From contig NZ_JABBYO010000008.1 in assembly GCF_012958305.1 (NCBI RefSeq), positions 126,001-190,000 of the forward strand: a stretch of 64,000 nucleotides of DNA. Direction: 5' to 3'. Source of the stretch: Tautonia rosea (GTDB taxonomy: Bacteria; Planctomycetota; Planctomycetia; Isosphaerales; Isosphaeraceae). The notes beneath the pieces are model-generated. The model was given only the letters and a program-made list of their open reading frames with translations. It was not told where the DNA came from and searched no databases. Both the position numbers and the translations under genes were made by a program. Each line of letters begins with the position of its first letter. The first letter of the stretch is position 1. Of the stretch, positions 1 to 8,885 are shown one piece after another.

Positions 1-1170
1 CCAGGCCCGAGCCTCGACGGGCATGTCCGATTCGAGGCAGAGGCGAGCGAGTTCGACACACACGTCGGCGTCCTTCAAGTCACCGAGACGATCATCCAGC
101 AGTGTCTTCACGGCGATCATCCGGGAGCGGATCGCCTCGGCTTCCTCCAGAATCGGCCCGGCCTCGTCGTCGTGTCCGGCGCGAACCAGGGCGCGACCAA
201 GCCGGTAGTGCGCACCCAGGTGTTCCGGATCGGCCGCAACAGCTTCGCGAAAGCAGGCGATGGCCTCGTCGTTACGCTGGCGATCCTGCTCAACGAGGCC
301 GCGGAGGATCCACCATCGGGCCTGATCGATGGGCCGATCCGGGATCGGACCGAGCGCCTCGATGGCCTGCTCGGATGCTCCGAGCAGGATCCGGCAATCG
401 GCCAGGGCCAGCCGGACCGCGGGGTCGTTGTCCATCGCCCGGTTGGCGAATTCGAGGTCGGCCAATGCCCCGGACGGGTCCCCTTGCTCGGCGCGGAGCA
501 ACCCGCGAGCCCGACGCAGCCAGGGGTCGTCGGGCGACCGATCGAGGTACGGCTCAAGTTCTTTTCGCAGGCGGTCGCCATCGCCGGCGAGGTCGCGGAA
601 GATCTCCTGATGACGGTCTTCCAGGGCGATGTTGGTCAGGGAGACGAGCTGGCGGGGGTCGCCGGAGATCCGGAAGACGTCCCAGAGCAAGGCTCGTGCC
701 TCCTCCTGCCTGCGCTGGACGAGCAAGAGCCCGAGCAGGCGGACCTTCGGCTCAACCGCCTCCGGTTCCCGTTCCAGGACAGCGCGAAAGGCGCGTTCGG
801 CCTCGACCCGATCGTGCTCTTGCATGGCGAGGGTGCCGAGTCCCATCTGGGCCTGAATCCAGACGGGGTCGCCTTCGGGAATCCGCTCGAGCGCCGCCTC
901 AGCCTCGTCGTCTCGGTCGAGGCTTGTGAGGGCCTGCCCGAGCAAGAGACAGGCCCGGGCGTCGTTCGGATGCTCCACGACCCACGAGGCGAGCCGGCGT
1001 TCGGCGTCGTTCCATTGCTGCCGCTGCATGGCCTGCTCGATCGCCTTCCATCGGCGATCGTCGGAGGGGGCCGTTCCCCAGAGAATCAGGGCGATCAGCC
1101 CGGCGACGCTCGCCAGTCCGATTCCGACGCGCACCGCCCGGCGATGCGGGCGTGTTGGCTCGACATTCAT
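1..1170 (-). CDS. TPR-repeat protein, N-terminal part (runs off window start)
   Basis: The minus-strand frame is open from an ATG at 1170 to the window edge, giving 390 codons without a stop; the C-terminus lies outside. An N-terminal basic stretch is followed by one hydrophobic segment (about residues 15-31), so it is probably an anchored or exported protein. The rest is helical with repeated TPR-like units of about 34 residues (for example EAVAADPEHLGAHYRLGRAL), and many Asp/Glu-Ala pairs. TPR arrays mediate protein-protein contacts; no catalytic domain is visible in the part present. The ribosome site upstream (GAGCGAG) is weak. The function is unknown; a role as a scaffold or periplasmic assembly factor is only an inference from the fold. 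Confidence 0.8.
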   Translation of the reverse strand, partial: MNVEPTRPHRRAVRVGIGLASVAGLIALILWGTAPSDDRRWKAIEQAMQRQQWNDAERRLASWVVEHPNDARACLLLGQALTSLDRDDEAEAALERIPEGDPVWIQAQMGLGTLAMQEHDRVEAERAFRAVLEREPEAVEPKVRLLGLLLVQRRQEEARALLWDVFRISGDPRQLVSLTNIALEDRHQEIFRDLAGDGDRLRKELEPYLDRSPDDPWLRRARGLLRAEQGDPSGALADLEFANRAMDNDPAVRLALADCRILLGASEQAIEALGPIPDRPIDQARWWILRGLVEQDRQRNDEAIACFREAVAADPEHLGAHYRLGRALVRAGHDDEAGPILEEAEAIRSRMIAVKTLLDDRLGDLKDADVCVELARLCLESDMPVEARAW

Positions 1171-1468
1171 CGCCGCTCGCTCGATCAATCAACGGTTGGG
1201 GCCGATCCGCCCGATGCGTGCGGGAGGCGTCGTTTCCAGTCCTCCTTGGAGGTCGATCGCTGAGGTGCCTGTCCTGCGACTCCGGCCTTCCCGAATGCGA
1301 AGGACGGCGCCGCAGACCTTCCCGAGTTCGAAGGCCGACCCAACGGAATCGACACATTCCCCAAAGGAAACCGTTCTCGATGTCTCCCGTATCTGCAAGA
1401 TGAGTACTCGATTGATCGTAAGTCAGGCCGGCTCGAATTGCCAGATGAAGGCTTTGGGGAGGTGTGCC
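1171..1468. other. Intergenic gap between TPR gene and glycosyltransferase-AsmA gene
   Basis: Both flanking genes are on the minus strand. Overlapping open frames exist here but lack a ribosome site and have the composition of shadow frames. I see no convincing gene; the gap probably carries the promoter of the TPR gene. Confidence 0.4.
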
Positions 1469-4400
1469 TTAGCGGCGGAAGACGGAGGGTCGATCGTCCC
1501 TTGCGGTCGTGTTGAACATGCCCGCGCCGAGGGTCCGCAAGACCCACTGCCCGCCGGGCAGGACCTCGGGGCGGAACAAGGGGAAGGAGGCGGGGCCGGT
1601 CACTCGGATGTCGGCAATCTGCCCGCCGGCCTCACGGAAGGCGTCGCTGAGCAAGGGGATACGGAAGCCGCCCCGACCGTACATGATCCGAAGGCGCAGG
1701 TCGAGTTGGCCGCGAAGGTCCATCGTCCCACCTCCTCGGAGGCTAATGGCGTCGCCGGTCAAGAGGATGGGGTCGAGATAGGCCAGGCCGTTCTCGATCC
1801 GGACGGAGACCTCGGCCGTGTCGAAGGCGGTTTCACTGGACGGGGCGCCGATTTCGAGCGTGTTGAGCACCTTGAAGAATCGCAGGGCGACGGGCAGGTC
1901 GCCCAGGTCTCCCTGGGCAATGCGGAAGTCTCCGGAGCCGCTGACCGATCGCATCTCGTTGCCGATTCCGCTGAAGGTGATCATCCCCGAGAGCAAGCCT
2001 CGGAAACTCTGCTTACCGGGCAAGGAGGCGGTGAACCGGGCAAGATCGGCGTTGGCCACGGCCAGGGTGGCGTTGTACTCGGGCTGCTCGTCCATGCCGA
2101 GGCCGACCTGGCCGGTCAGGCGACCGCCGAGCAGGTCTCCCTCGATCGCCTCCAGCCGAGCCGATTGACCGTCGATGACTAGCGGGGAGCGCACCTGAGT
2201 CACCTGCTGGCCGGCAATCGTCAGGCTATCGAGGTCGATCAGGCCGCCAAGATTGAGCGATCGGCCGTCGAAGCGCCCGGCAAAGTTGACCAGCCGCCCG
2301 TGAATCGCCTCCAGGGGAATGCTCGTGCGGATCGTCTGGCCGTTGAGGACGATCAGACCGTTGGCCCACTCGACGTAGGCGGGGTCGCCCGGTTGTCCGG
2401 ACCAGCCGAGCCGCAAATCGCCTCGCATCGAGGGAATCGCCGGGCTTTCGTCGAGTCGTCGGGCGAACTCGGCCATGACCGAGGGCATCAGCTTTCTCAG
2501 CTCGGCGTCGAGCCGGAAGCGGGCCACGCGCAGGTCATCGACCGAGAGGCCGAAGCGGCCGTCGGGTTCCAGGTTGACCGCCCCGGAGCGGAAGCGAACG
2601 GGAGAGCCCCGGAACTGGAACGAGACGTCGTCCATTGTCACCAGGCCGTCGTCGTAGACGAACAGGCCGTCGATGGCCTCCATCGCCGGCAGTTCCAGCG
2701 GAGGAGGCTCGGGGCCTCCCGGCTCGTCGGGGGCGGGGGTAAAGCTCAGGCTAATCGACGTGCCGGGGTCGGGTCGGACGGCCAGCTTCGTGTGGTTCTC
2801 GTTCCCCTTGACCTGGATGGCCGCATCGAGCGTGGCCTTGCCCATCGGGTTCAACAGGTTCCAGGTCGCCTGCCACTCCGGAGGCAGGGCCAGGCGAAGC
2901 TGTTCGTCGAAGGGAAGGTCGGTGGCCCGCATCGTCAGCTCGGCGTCGAACGTGTTCGGGCCGACCTGGCGGACCCAGCCGTCGGGGCACTCGATCCGGG
3001 CCAGGCCGTTGTAGCCGACCAGATCGTGGAACTCCCAGTGATCGGGCATGATCACCAGACGCCCCTTGACGTTGGTAATGGCGTAGGGCATCCCCTCCCA
3101 GGTGAAGGCGAAGCCGCCGGCCTCGGCCGGTTCTCCCAGATCGAGCGCGGCGGTCAGCTCGACGATCTCCTTTTGATCGCTTCCCGGAGGAGCCGGGCGG
3201 CGGTCGAGATGGGCGTGGGCGACGCGGACCGTTCCTTTCGGCTGGAACTGGTGCAGGACCTTGCGGACGTCGGGATTGAGCGCGGCCAGCAAGGTTTCGT
3301 CGATCGGCAAGGCCCCCAGCTCGAAGTCGAGCGAGACGACGGGGTCGGAGCTGACCTCGTCGATCGTTCCCCAGCATCGGGCCGGACGGTTGCCGATGAG
3401 GGTGGTCAGGCCGGGCGGGGCGATGGTCACTCGATCCCCTTCCCAGACGACCCGGCCGTAAAGCTGTCGGATCGGGTACGGGCAAGCGGCGTGGGTCATC
3501 GACGCGCCTTGCAAGTCAAGCGTCAGGCCGAGGCCGACCGGCCGACCGGCCTTTTGCCGAACGGCCCGAAGGTAGACATGCGTTCGGCCTCCGGGGCGCA
3601 GTTCCTCCCAGAGTCCGAGCAGATGCTCGGGGGTCTTGCTCCGCAAGCGATCGTCGAACTCCAGGTCGGTCACTTCGACTAACAGGTCAAACGGCCCGGC
3701 GATCGGGTCCCTCACGTCGAGTCGACCGGCAGCTCGGGCGGTGGTTCGGCCGTTGGTTCCCCTGGCAAGATCGACGAGCAAGGTGCCATCGCGCAGGGTC
3801 GCCAGCAGCTCGACCTCGTTGAGCGGGAAGGGAAGCTCGGGAGCGTTCAGGCTGGCGGATCGGACGAGCAGGTCCAGCTCGTGCTCCTTCAGCGGTTGCT
3901 CGTGATCGTCGGGGTCGATCTCCAGGCGGTGGACGCGGACGTCAAGCTCGCCGGCCGAGAGCCCAAGCTGGTCGTAGCTGGCGTGGAATTCCTCGGGCAA
4001 GCGGTTCCGAAGGCTCTCTCCCAACTCCAGTCGGATCAGCTCGCTGCCGGACAGGGTCACGCGGCGGGATTTGACATCGAAGGTGCCCGCCAGGTCGAGC
4101 CGCTCGAAGCCGTCTCCCCGGGCGGTGCCTTCGAAGGCATAGGAGGTCGCGCTTTGCGGGGTCATCGTCAGCACGACATCCCGGAGCAGGCTGATCGGTC
4201 CCTCTTCCCGGCTCAGGGCGATCTTGCCGTTGCGAATCAAAATCTTCGGCAAGACCTCGGGAGGGGGTAAGGGCCAGGGATCGGCCAGAAATCCTTCGAG
4301 GTTCCAGGTCCCATCGTCCCGACGGCCGAGGCGAAGGGTCGGCTGCGCGACGATCACCTCGCGGGCCTCGAACCGCTGCTGCAAAAGGGCCGCCACGTCG

Positions 4401-6055
4401 AAGGTCAGGCGAAGCCAGCCGACCTCGATCGTCGGCCCCGGCACCGTCTCGATCTCCTGGTGAACGCGGACCTGTTCCAGGGTTGCCGAGCCGGTAAATG
4501 GCCGCAGACGGACCCGACCCACGCTCACCTTCGAATCGGGCAAGAGCCGCAGCGACTCCCGCTCGACCAGTCGAGCCAGCTCGGCGCCATCCGTCGCGTG
4601 ACCGGCCGCGTACCAGCCGCCTCCGATGAAGACCGAGAGGGGCAGGATGACCGACCAGGCGATCATCTTCTTCGTATCGTGCCCGAACCGCCCGCCGACA
4701 ATCCGCATCAGGCCCGCCGCCGCCAGGCCCATCGCCGGCACCATGCCCGGCAATCGGTAGCGGATCGAGCTGACGAAGACCATGTGCAGCAGGCAGAAGC
4801 AGAGGACGGTTCCCCCAAGCAAAACCAGGCTTCTCGGGTCCTTCCTCCGGTCCCAAAGGCCGACCACCAGTAGGACAAAGACCGGGATCGTCGCCACCCC
4901 GCTTAGAATCCCGACACCGGGGGCCGACAGTTCGTCGGCGTTCGGCCAGGGGCTCCAGAAGCGTCCGACCTTGACCGCCGCCAGCTCCAGGGCACGCCGA
5001 GGGTTCTCTCGGGCAAAGGCGATCGCCCGGTGGCGCAGTTCGGCATCCTGCCTGATCTCGTCGAGTACCCGGATTTCGGGGTCGTCGAGGAAGGTCATGT
5101 TGCTGGAGCCGGTCGCCTCGGGGCTGAGGCCGTCGTACAAGCTGGCCCCAACCCAAAGCGCCGTCGGCACGAACTTGCCGACAACCTGGGCATTGCGAAG
5201 CCACCACGGGGCCATGACCGCGGCGACCGTCAGCACGACGACCGCCGCCAGGGCCACCGCCCTCCTCGACCGCTCGAACAGCACCCAGGCCGGCAGGGCC
5301 AGGGGTAGGAAGACCGCCCACGACGGTCTGACGAGCAAGGCCGCGCCGATCACCAGGCCGGTCAAGACCGCCACGACGAATGAGCCGAACGGCCCCGGCC
5401 CCGATGTCGGCCCGTGCCAGGCGAGCGAATGCGGCGTTTCCTCCGCCGAGGCCCCGGTTGCTTCCAAGAGTTGCCGGGCCGCGTCCTGTTCCCGAGCCTT
5501 CGGCCCCGGCCGCCAGAGGACTGCCAGCCCCCAGAGCGCCAGCAGCATCAACGGGACAAACACCCCCTCGGAGAGCAAGAGCCCCGAGAGGCCCACCGAG
5601 TACGGTTCGACCGCGGCCAGCGTGGCCGCCAGAATGGCCACCCGGCGCGCCCGGCGACGGTCGTGCTCGTCTCCCCGTTTCCAGAGGGCGAGCACCAGGG
5701 CATACACCACGGCCACCCCGCCGGCCCCCAGCACCGCCTGGATGACCCGAGCCCCCAGGGCCGCATCGGGGCCGAACAGAATCTGGCAGAGGGCCAGAAA
5801 GGCCGGATAGCCGGGAGTCCTGAGTGCGTAGTGCGGAACATCCCACTGATTCACGACGTACGGTGATCCGGTCCGGATCGCCTCGGCCAGATACCAGTAG
5901 ATCCCCGTATCGCCGAAGATGCAGAGCACGCCCTTTTGCTGGGCGTACAGCTGCACCGCCCCGGCCGCCAGCAGCCGCAAGGCCAGCCCCACGAGCACGA
6001 TCATCGGCACGATCGCGTACCGGGTCCATCGCGATCGTCTCGTCGATTCGGGCAT
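1469..6055 (-). CDS. Fused membrane glycosyltransferase (GT39/PMT-like) and AsmA-like protein
   Basis: One uninterrupted frame of 1528 codons. Residues 1 to about 460 are a polytopic GT-C glycosyltransferase of the ArnT/PMT_2 type: an N-terminal transmembrane helix, an acidic loop with GDTGIYWYLAEAI near residue 46 where such enzymes place their catalytic Asp, then TPGYPAFL and about ten hydrophobic segments. Residue 464 begins another helix (MIAWSVILPLSVF) followed by about 1040 soluble residues of AsmA type: SVGRVRLRPFTGSATLEQV, a DGTWNLEGF block, repeated beta-rich modules and a C-terminal AsmA-like end. Known: GT39-like enzymes transfer sugars from polyprenyl carriers outside the membrane, and AsmA-like proteins span the periplasm and are linked to lipid transport. 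The fusion suggests glycolipid making and delivery in one chain (inference). The upstream ribosome site is weak. Confidence 0.85.
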   Translation of the reverse strand: MPESTRRSRWTRYAIVPMIVLVGLALRLLAAGAVQLYAQQKGVLCIFGDTGIYWYLAEAIRTGSPYVVNQWDVPHYALRTPGYPAFLALCQILFGPDAALGARVIQAVLGAGGVAVVYALVLALWKRGDEHDRRRARRVAILAATLAAVEPYSVGLSGLLLSEGVFVPLMLLALWGLAVLWRPGPKAREQDAARQLLEATGASAEETPHSLAWHGPTSGPGPFGSFVVAVLTGLVIGAALLVRPSWAVFLPLALPAWVLFERSRRAVALAAVVVLTVAAVMAPWWLRNAQVVGKFVPTALWVGASLYDGLSPEATGSSNMTFLDDPEIRVLDEIRQDAELRHRAIAFARENPRRALELAAVKVGRFWSPWPNADELSAPGVGILSGVATIPVFVLLVVGLWDRRKDPRSLVLLGGTVLCFCLLHMVFVSSIRYRLPGMVPAMGLAAAGLMRIVGGRFGHDTKKMIAWSVILPLSVFIGGGWYAAGHATDGAELARLVERESLRLLPDSKVSVGRVRLRPFTGSATLEQVRVHQEIETVPGPTIEVGWLRLTFDVAALLQQRFEAREVIVAQPTLRLGRRDDGTWNLEGFLADPWPLPPPEVLPKILIRNGKIALSREEGPISLLRDVVLTMTPQSATSYAFEGTARGDGFERLDLAGTFDVKSRRVTLSGSELIRLELGESLRNRLPEEFHASYDQLGLSAGELDVRVHRLEIDPDDHEQPLKEHELDLLVRSASLNAPELPFPLNEVELLATLRDGTLLVDLARGTNGRTTARAAGRLDVRDPIAGPFDLLVEVTDLEFDDRLRSKTPEHLLGLWEELRPGGRTHVYLRAVRQKAGRPVGLGLTLDLQGASMTHAACPYPIRQLYGRVVWEGDRVTIAPPGLTTLIGNRPARCWGTIDEVSSDPVVSLDFELGALPIDETLLAALNPDVRKVLHQFQPKGTVRVAHAHLDRRPAPPGSDQKEIVELTAALDLGEPAEAGGFAFTWEGMPYAITNVKGRLVIMPDHWEFHDLVGYNGLARIECPDGWVRQVGPNTFDAELTMRATDLPFDEQLRLALPPEWQATWNLLNPMGKATLDAAIQVKGNENHTKLAVRPDPGTSISLSFTPAPDEPGGPEPPPLELPAMEAIDGLFVYDDGLVTMDDVSFQFRGSPVRFRSGAVNLEPDGRFGLSVDDLRVARFRLDAELRKLMPSVMAEFARRLDESPAIPSMRGDLRLGWSGQPGDPAYVEWANGLIVLNGQTIRTSIPLEAIHGRLVNFAGRFDGRSLNLGGLIDLDSLTIAGQQVTQVRSPLVIDGQSARLEAIEGDLLGGRLTGQVGLGMDEQPEYNATLAVANADLARFTASLPGKQSFRGLLSGMITFSGIGNEMRSVSGSGDFRIAQGDLGDLPVALRFFKVLNTLEIGAPSSETAFDTAEVSVRIENGLAYLDPILLTGDAISLRGGGTMDLRGQLDLRLRIMYGRGGFRIPLLSDAFREAGGQIADIRVTGPASFPLFRPEVLPGGQWVLRTLGAGMFNTTARDDRPSVFRR

Positions 6056-6281
6056 GGTACGCTCGAAGGCCGCCCCGAGCTTGGGGGCAGCGGGATCGGG
6101 GCTTGAAGGAATGGGTCGAGTTCCCGTCCGATCACATCAAAAAGCCGGCGCGTCCCAGGCGGGGCGGTATCCTAGCCCCGAACACCGGGACGGTCAATCG
6201 CAACCAGGGACGACCCGCCTTGCACGCCGGCAAGGCGGTCGCAACGAGTCGCGCCGCTCGGAGCCCTCGATTCGGCTCGGA

Positions 6282-6653
6282 TCAATCCACGTCCACGTCG
6301 ATCGCGTGGGACTTCAGCTCCTCGATCGAGACAAACTCTAGCGCAGACATATGCGTGGCTTCCAGCACGACGCGAGGAGCCATTCCGGCCTCCAGCGCCT
6401 CCTTCCAGCGCTCGACGCAAAGGCACCAGCGGTCGCCGGGTTTCAGGCCGGGGAAGCCGTACTGGGGCATCGGGGTAATCAGGTCGTTCCCTCGACGTCG
6501 AGAGAATTCGAGAAACTCGCCCGTCATCTCAGCGCAGACCAGGTGCAAGCCGACATCGTCGGCCCCCGTGTGGCAGCATCCGTCTCGGAAAAAGCCGGTC
6601 ACGGGGTCGAGGCTGCACGATTCGAGATTGCTCCCCAGGACGTTCTTGGCCAT
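6282..6653 (-). CDS. DUF2237 family protein
   Basis: 123 residues starting MAKNVLGSNLESCS. The conserved DUF2237 pattern is visible throughout: an N-terminal NVLG, a paired-Cys stretch GFFRDGCCHTG, then HLVCAEMT, FLEFSRRRGNDL, the Pro/Gly-rich FPGLKPGDRWCLC and a C-terminal EATHMSAL. Length is normal for the family. A GTG three codons upstream is also possible, but the AAGGAG ribosome site is better placed for the ATG at 6653. The family is widespread and uncharacterised; the many conserved Cys and His residues hint at metal or redox chemistry, which is inference only. Confidence 0.85.
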   Translation of the reverse strand: MAKNVLGSNLESCSLDPVTGFFRDGCCHTGADDVGLHLVCAEMTGEFLEFSRRRGNDLITPMPQYGFPGLKPGDRWCLCVERWKEALEAGMAPRVVLEATHMSALEFVSIEELKSHAIDVDVD

Positions 6654-6801
6654 CGCGATCACGCTCTCCTTTTGATCCCTCGTTGCGTCTTGAAACGGCG
6701 CGGCCAGCCGTTTCGATACGAGTATCGTATCCCATCAGGGGAGGGGCGTCGAAACCTCAAGGACCGACCAGGCTTCTTCGCGGCGACGGGTCCAGCGGTC
6801 C

Positions 6802-7320
6802 TCAGCGTCCGTGATGGAGCACGAACAGGCGGCGGGCGGTCCGGATGGCCTCCTCAACCTCGGGCATGCCCTGATCGATGACCTGAAAGAGCAGGCGATC
6901 GAACTCGGCCTCCAACGACGCGGCAGGGAGCGCCTTCGACGAGGCAATCGACGGCCGAGCCGCGGTCGTCGAGGGGGTGGGAGTCGGTTCCGAGGCGGTT
7001 CTGGCCGGAGACGTCGACGTCTTCCGAGGACGATTCCGCCGGGCCTTCTTTGGCCTCAAGGGGCTCGTTTCTGCGTTCGGCTGGGGAGGGGAAACGGCGG
7101 CGGACGCAGGCTTCGACGGCCGGTTCGTCCGGAGGTTGCCGGACAATCCCAACTTCGCCCGCATTCGGTGGACGAGCGTTTCGCTGATCGACCCTTCGTG
7201 CCCCGCCTCGTTCCAGGCCTGATTGACGGCCCGGAATCCGGCCTTCGGGTGGTCACCGAGGTACCCTCGGACGAAACTGGTCTTGGAAACCTCGGCCTGG
7301 CGGGGGGAGGCGGTTGCCAT
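6802..7320 (-). CDS. Planctomycete-specific small protein with conserved N-terminal helical domain
   Basis: 172 residues. The ATG at 7320 has a GGGAG ribosome site 8 nt upstream. Residues 1-60 form a compact helical domain (SKTSFVRGYLGDHPKAGF, then AVNQAWNEAGHEGSIS and a basic LVHRMRAKLGLSGN). I recall similar domains in many paralogues of Isosphaeraceae, where they look like small DNA-binding folds, but I cannot name the family. Residues 65-135 are a low-complexity Pro/Ser/Thr/Ala/Arg linker, and the last 40 form an amphipathic helix ending in HHGR. No enzyme motif is visible. A role as a DNA-binding or regulatory protein is inference. Confidence 0.65.
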   Translation of the reverse strand: MATASPRQAEVSKTSFVRGYLGDHPKAGFRAVNQAWNEAGHEGSISETLVHRMRAKLGLSGNLRTNRPSKPASAAVSPPQPNAETSPLRPKKARRNRPRKTSTSPARTASEPTPTPSTTAARPSIASSKALPAASLEAEFDRLLFQVIDQGMPEVEEAIRTARRLFVLHHGR

Positions 7321-7508
7321 TGTCTTTTCTCCCAAAGTCGCAAGTTACGAGAATCGATCAAGTTTAACCGATCCCCACACTCACTCGTCAAACTCAAGAA
7401 TCAACACAACCGCCTCAATCGCCACACCCAACCCAATCGACCAACCCAGACCGGGGAACGGCTTGGAACTCCATTGAAAAACGACCCGGTGCAAGGAACC
7501 AACCCGTC

Positions 7509-8393
7509 ATGACAACGTCCCGAGCGAGCGATCCGATTCAGCAAGCGGCCGAGGCGTTGGCCTCGGCCCGAGCGTTGGTCATCGGTGCCGGAGCGGGTAT
7601 GGGAGTCGACTCCGGCCTGCCCGACTTCCGCGGCCGGGAGGGCTTCTGGCGTGCCTACCCAATGGCCGAGCGCCTCGGCCTGAGCTTCGCCGAGATGGCC
7701 AACCCCCGATGGTTCCGGCACGATCCGGCCTTCGCCTGGGGCTTCTACGGCCACCGGCTGAACCTTTATCGTGCGACAACCCCACACCCCGGCTTCGCCA
7801 TCCTGCGCCGATGGATGGCGCAAATGAGCGGGGGCGGGTTCGTGGTCACGTCCAATGTTGATGGCCAGTTCCAGCGCGCCGGGTTCCCGGCCGATCACCT
7901 GGTGGAATGCCACGGACGGATTGAGTTGTTTCAGTGCCTCGACTCGTGCGGTGCCGAGTTGTTCGACGCCCCTGCGGACCCGCTGGTGATCGACATGGAG
8001 GAGCTTCGGGCTGCCGAGCCCCTGCCCCGATGCCCGCGATGCGGGGGGATCGCCAGGCCGAACATCCTGATGTTCGGCGATTTCGATTGGGACTGGTCCC
8101 TCACCAATGCTCAGGAGCGGCGGTTCGGGGAGTGGCTTTCGACCGTCGTCGACGCCGGGCCGATTGTCGTCGTCGAGTGCGGGGCCGGAACAGCAATCTC
8201 GACCATCCGATCGCTTTGTGAGCGCACGGCCGAGCAGCTTGGCGGCACGCTCATCCGCATCAACCCCCGAGAGTCGCAGGTCCCCCGCGGCCACATCGGG
8301 CTGCCGCTGGGGGCCGCGGAGGGGCTCGATGCGATCGACCGGCGGCTGGCGAGACTCCGAGAATCGGTCTCCGAACCGGGCGACTCGGATTAA
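7509..8393 (+). CDS. Sir2-family NAD-dependent protein deacylase
   Basis: 294 residues with the sirtuin landmarks: the nucleotide-binding GAGAGMGVDSGLPDFRG (from residue 26), TSNVDGQFQRAG in place of the usual TQNVD loop, catalytic His135 in VECHGRIE, two Cys pairs for zinc (CLDSCG and CPRCGG) and RPNILMFGD. Sirtuins remove acyl groups from lysines using NAD+ and act in the cytosol. The later GTS nucleotide motif is replaced by CGAGTAI, and the core begins almost at the N-terminus. Start: AAGGAA ribosome site 10 nt before the ATG. The gene converges with, and overlaps by 4 nt, the next gene on the opposite strand. Family is certain; acyl specificity cannot be read from sequence. Confidence 0.9.
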   Translation: MTTSRASDPIQQAAEALASARALVIGAGAGMGVDSGLPDFRGREGFWRAYPMAERLGLSFAEMANPRWFRHDPAFAWGFYGHRLNLYRATTPHPGFAILRRWMAQMSGGGFVVTSNVDGQFQRAGFPADHLVECHGRIELFQCLDSCGAELFDAPADPLVIDMEELRAAEPLPRCPRCGGIARPNILMFGDFDWDWSLTNAQERRFGEWLSTVVDAGPIVVVECGAGTAISTIRSLCERTAEQLGGTLIRINPRESQVPRGHIGLPLGAAEGLDAIDRRLARLRESVSEPGDSD

Positions 8394-8722
8394 TCGCCCC
8401 GCTTGTACCACTTGCTCGCCTGCTCCTGGCCAGCGTCAAGCTCCTCCACAATGGCCTTGAAGGCCGTCGACAGGTGCACGTCGCGTTGCAGGCGTTCCAG
8501 CTCCTTCGCATCGAGCCGGGTGGCGGAGGGACCGAGCCCCTGATCGATCCGACCGCCTCCGTTGGTCAGTTCCATCCACATCACGGTCTGGCCGTGAGCG
8601 GCGGCGTTGCGCTTGATCTGCGCACTCCGGCATTGATTTCCATTAAGCCGAAGGCGGTTGGGCCCTTCGTGCGAGACGGCGACGATGTAGGTCGCTTTCT
8701 TTCCGAATCCAAACCATCCCAC
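8390..8722 (-). CDS. Uncharacterised 110-residue protein
   Basis: The GTG at 8722 is chosen because GGGAGG lies 9 nt upstream and the protein then starts with the compact VGWFGFGKKATYIVAVSHEG; a longer open frame upstream has no ribosome site. The middle has an Arg/Asn-rich segment (NRLRLNGNQCRSAQIKRNAA) and the C-terminal half is helical and charged, ending KWYKRGD. I recognise no family, signal peptide or membrane segment, so it is probably cytosolic. Its stop overlaps the Sir2 stop by 4 nt in convergent orientation. The sequence reads as genuine protein, but the function is unknown. Confidence 0.6.
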   Translation of the reverse strand: MGWFGFGKKATYIVAVSHEGPNRLRLNGNQCRSAQIKRNAAAHGQTVMWMELTNGGGRIDQGLGPSATRLDAKELERLQRDVHLSTAFKAIVEELDAGQEQASKWYKRGD

Positions 8723-8885
8723 GCGCGTGATCCTCCCGCTACGGGATCCTTGATCCTGAGCCGAGTCGAGCCGGCCTTGTCGCCCTGTTGATCGTACCCA
8801 TGCAGGGGCGATCAATCCAAAAAAATGCGTCTCAAAGAGATTTGTGGAACAGGCAGGACCGAACCGTACGCGGTGTCGCGTTCGC

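Noticed and set aside
3942-6029. A second minus-strand frame inside the glycosyltransferase-AsmA gene
   Set aside because: Arg/Gly/Ala-rich translation without domains, overlapping a well-supported gene in another frame.
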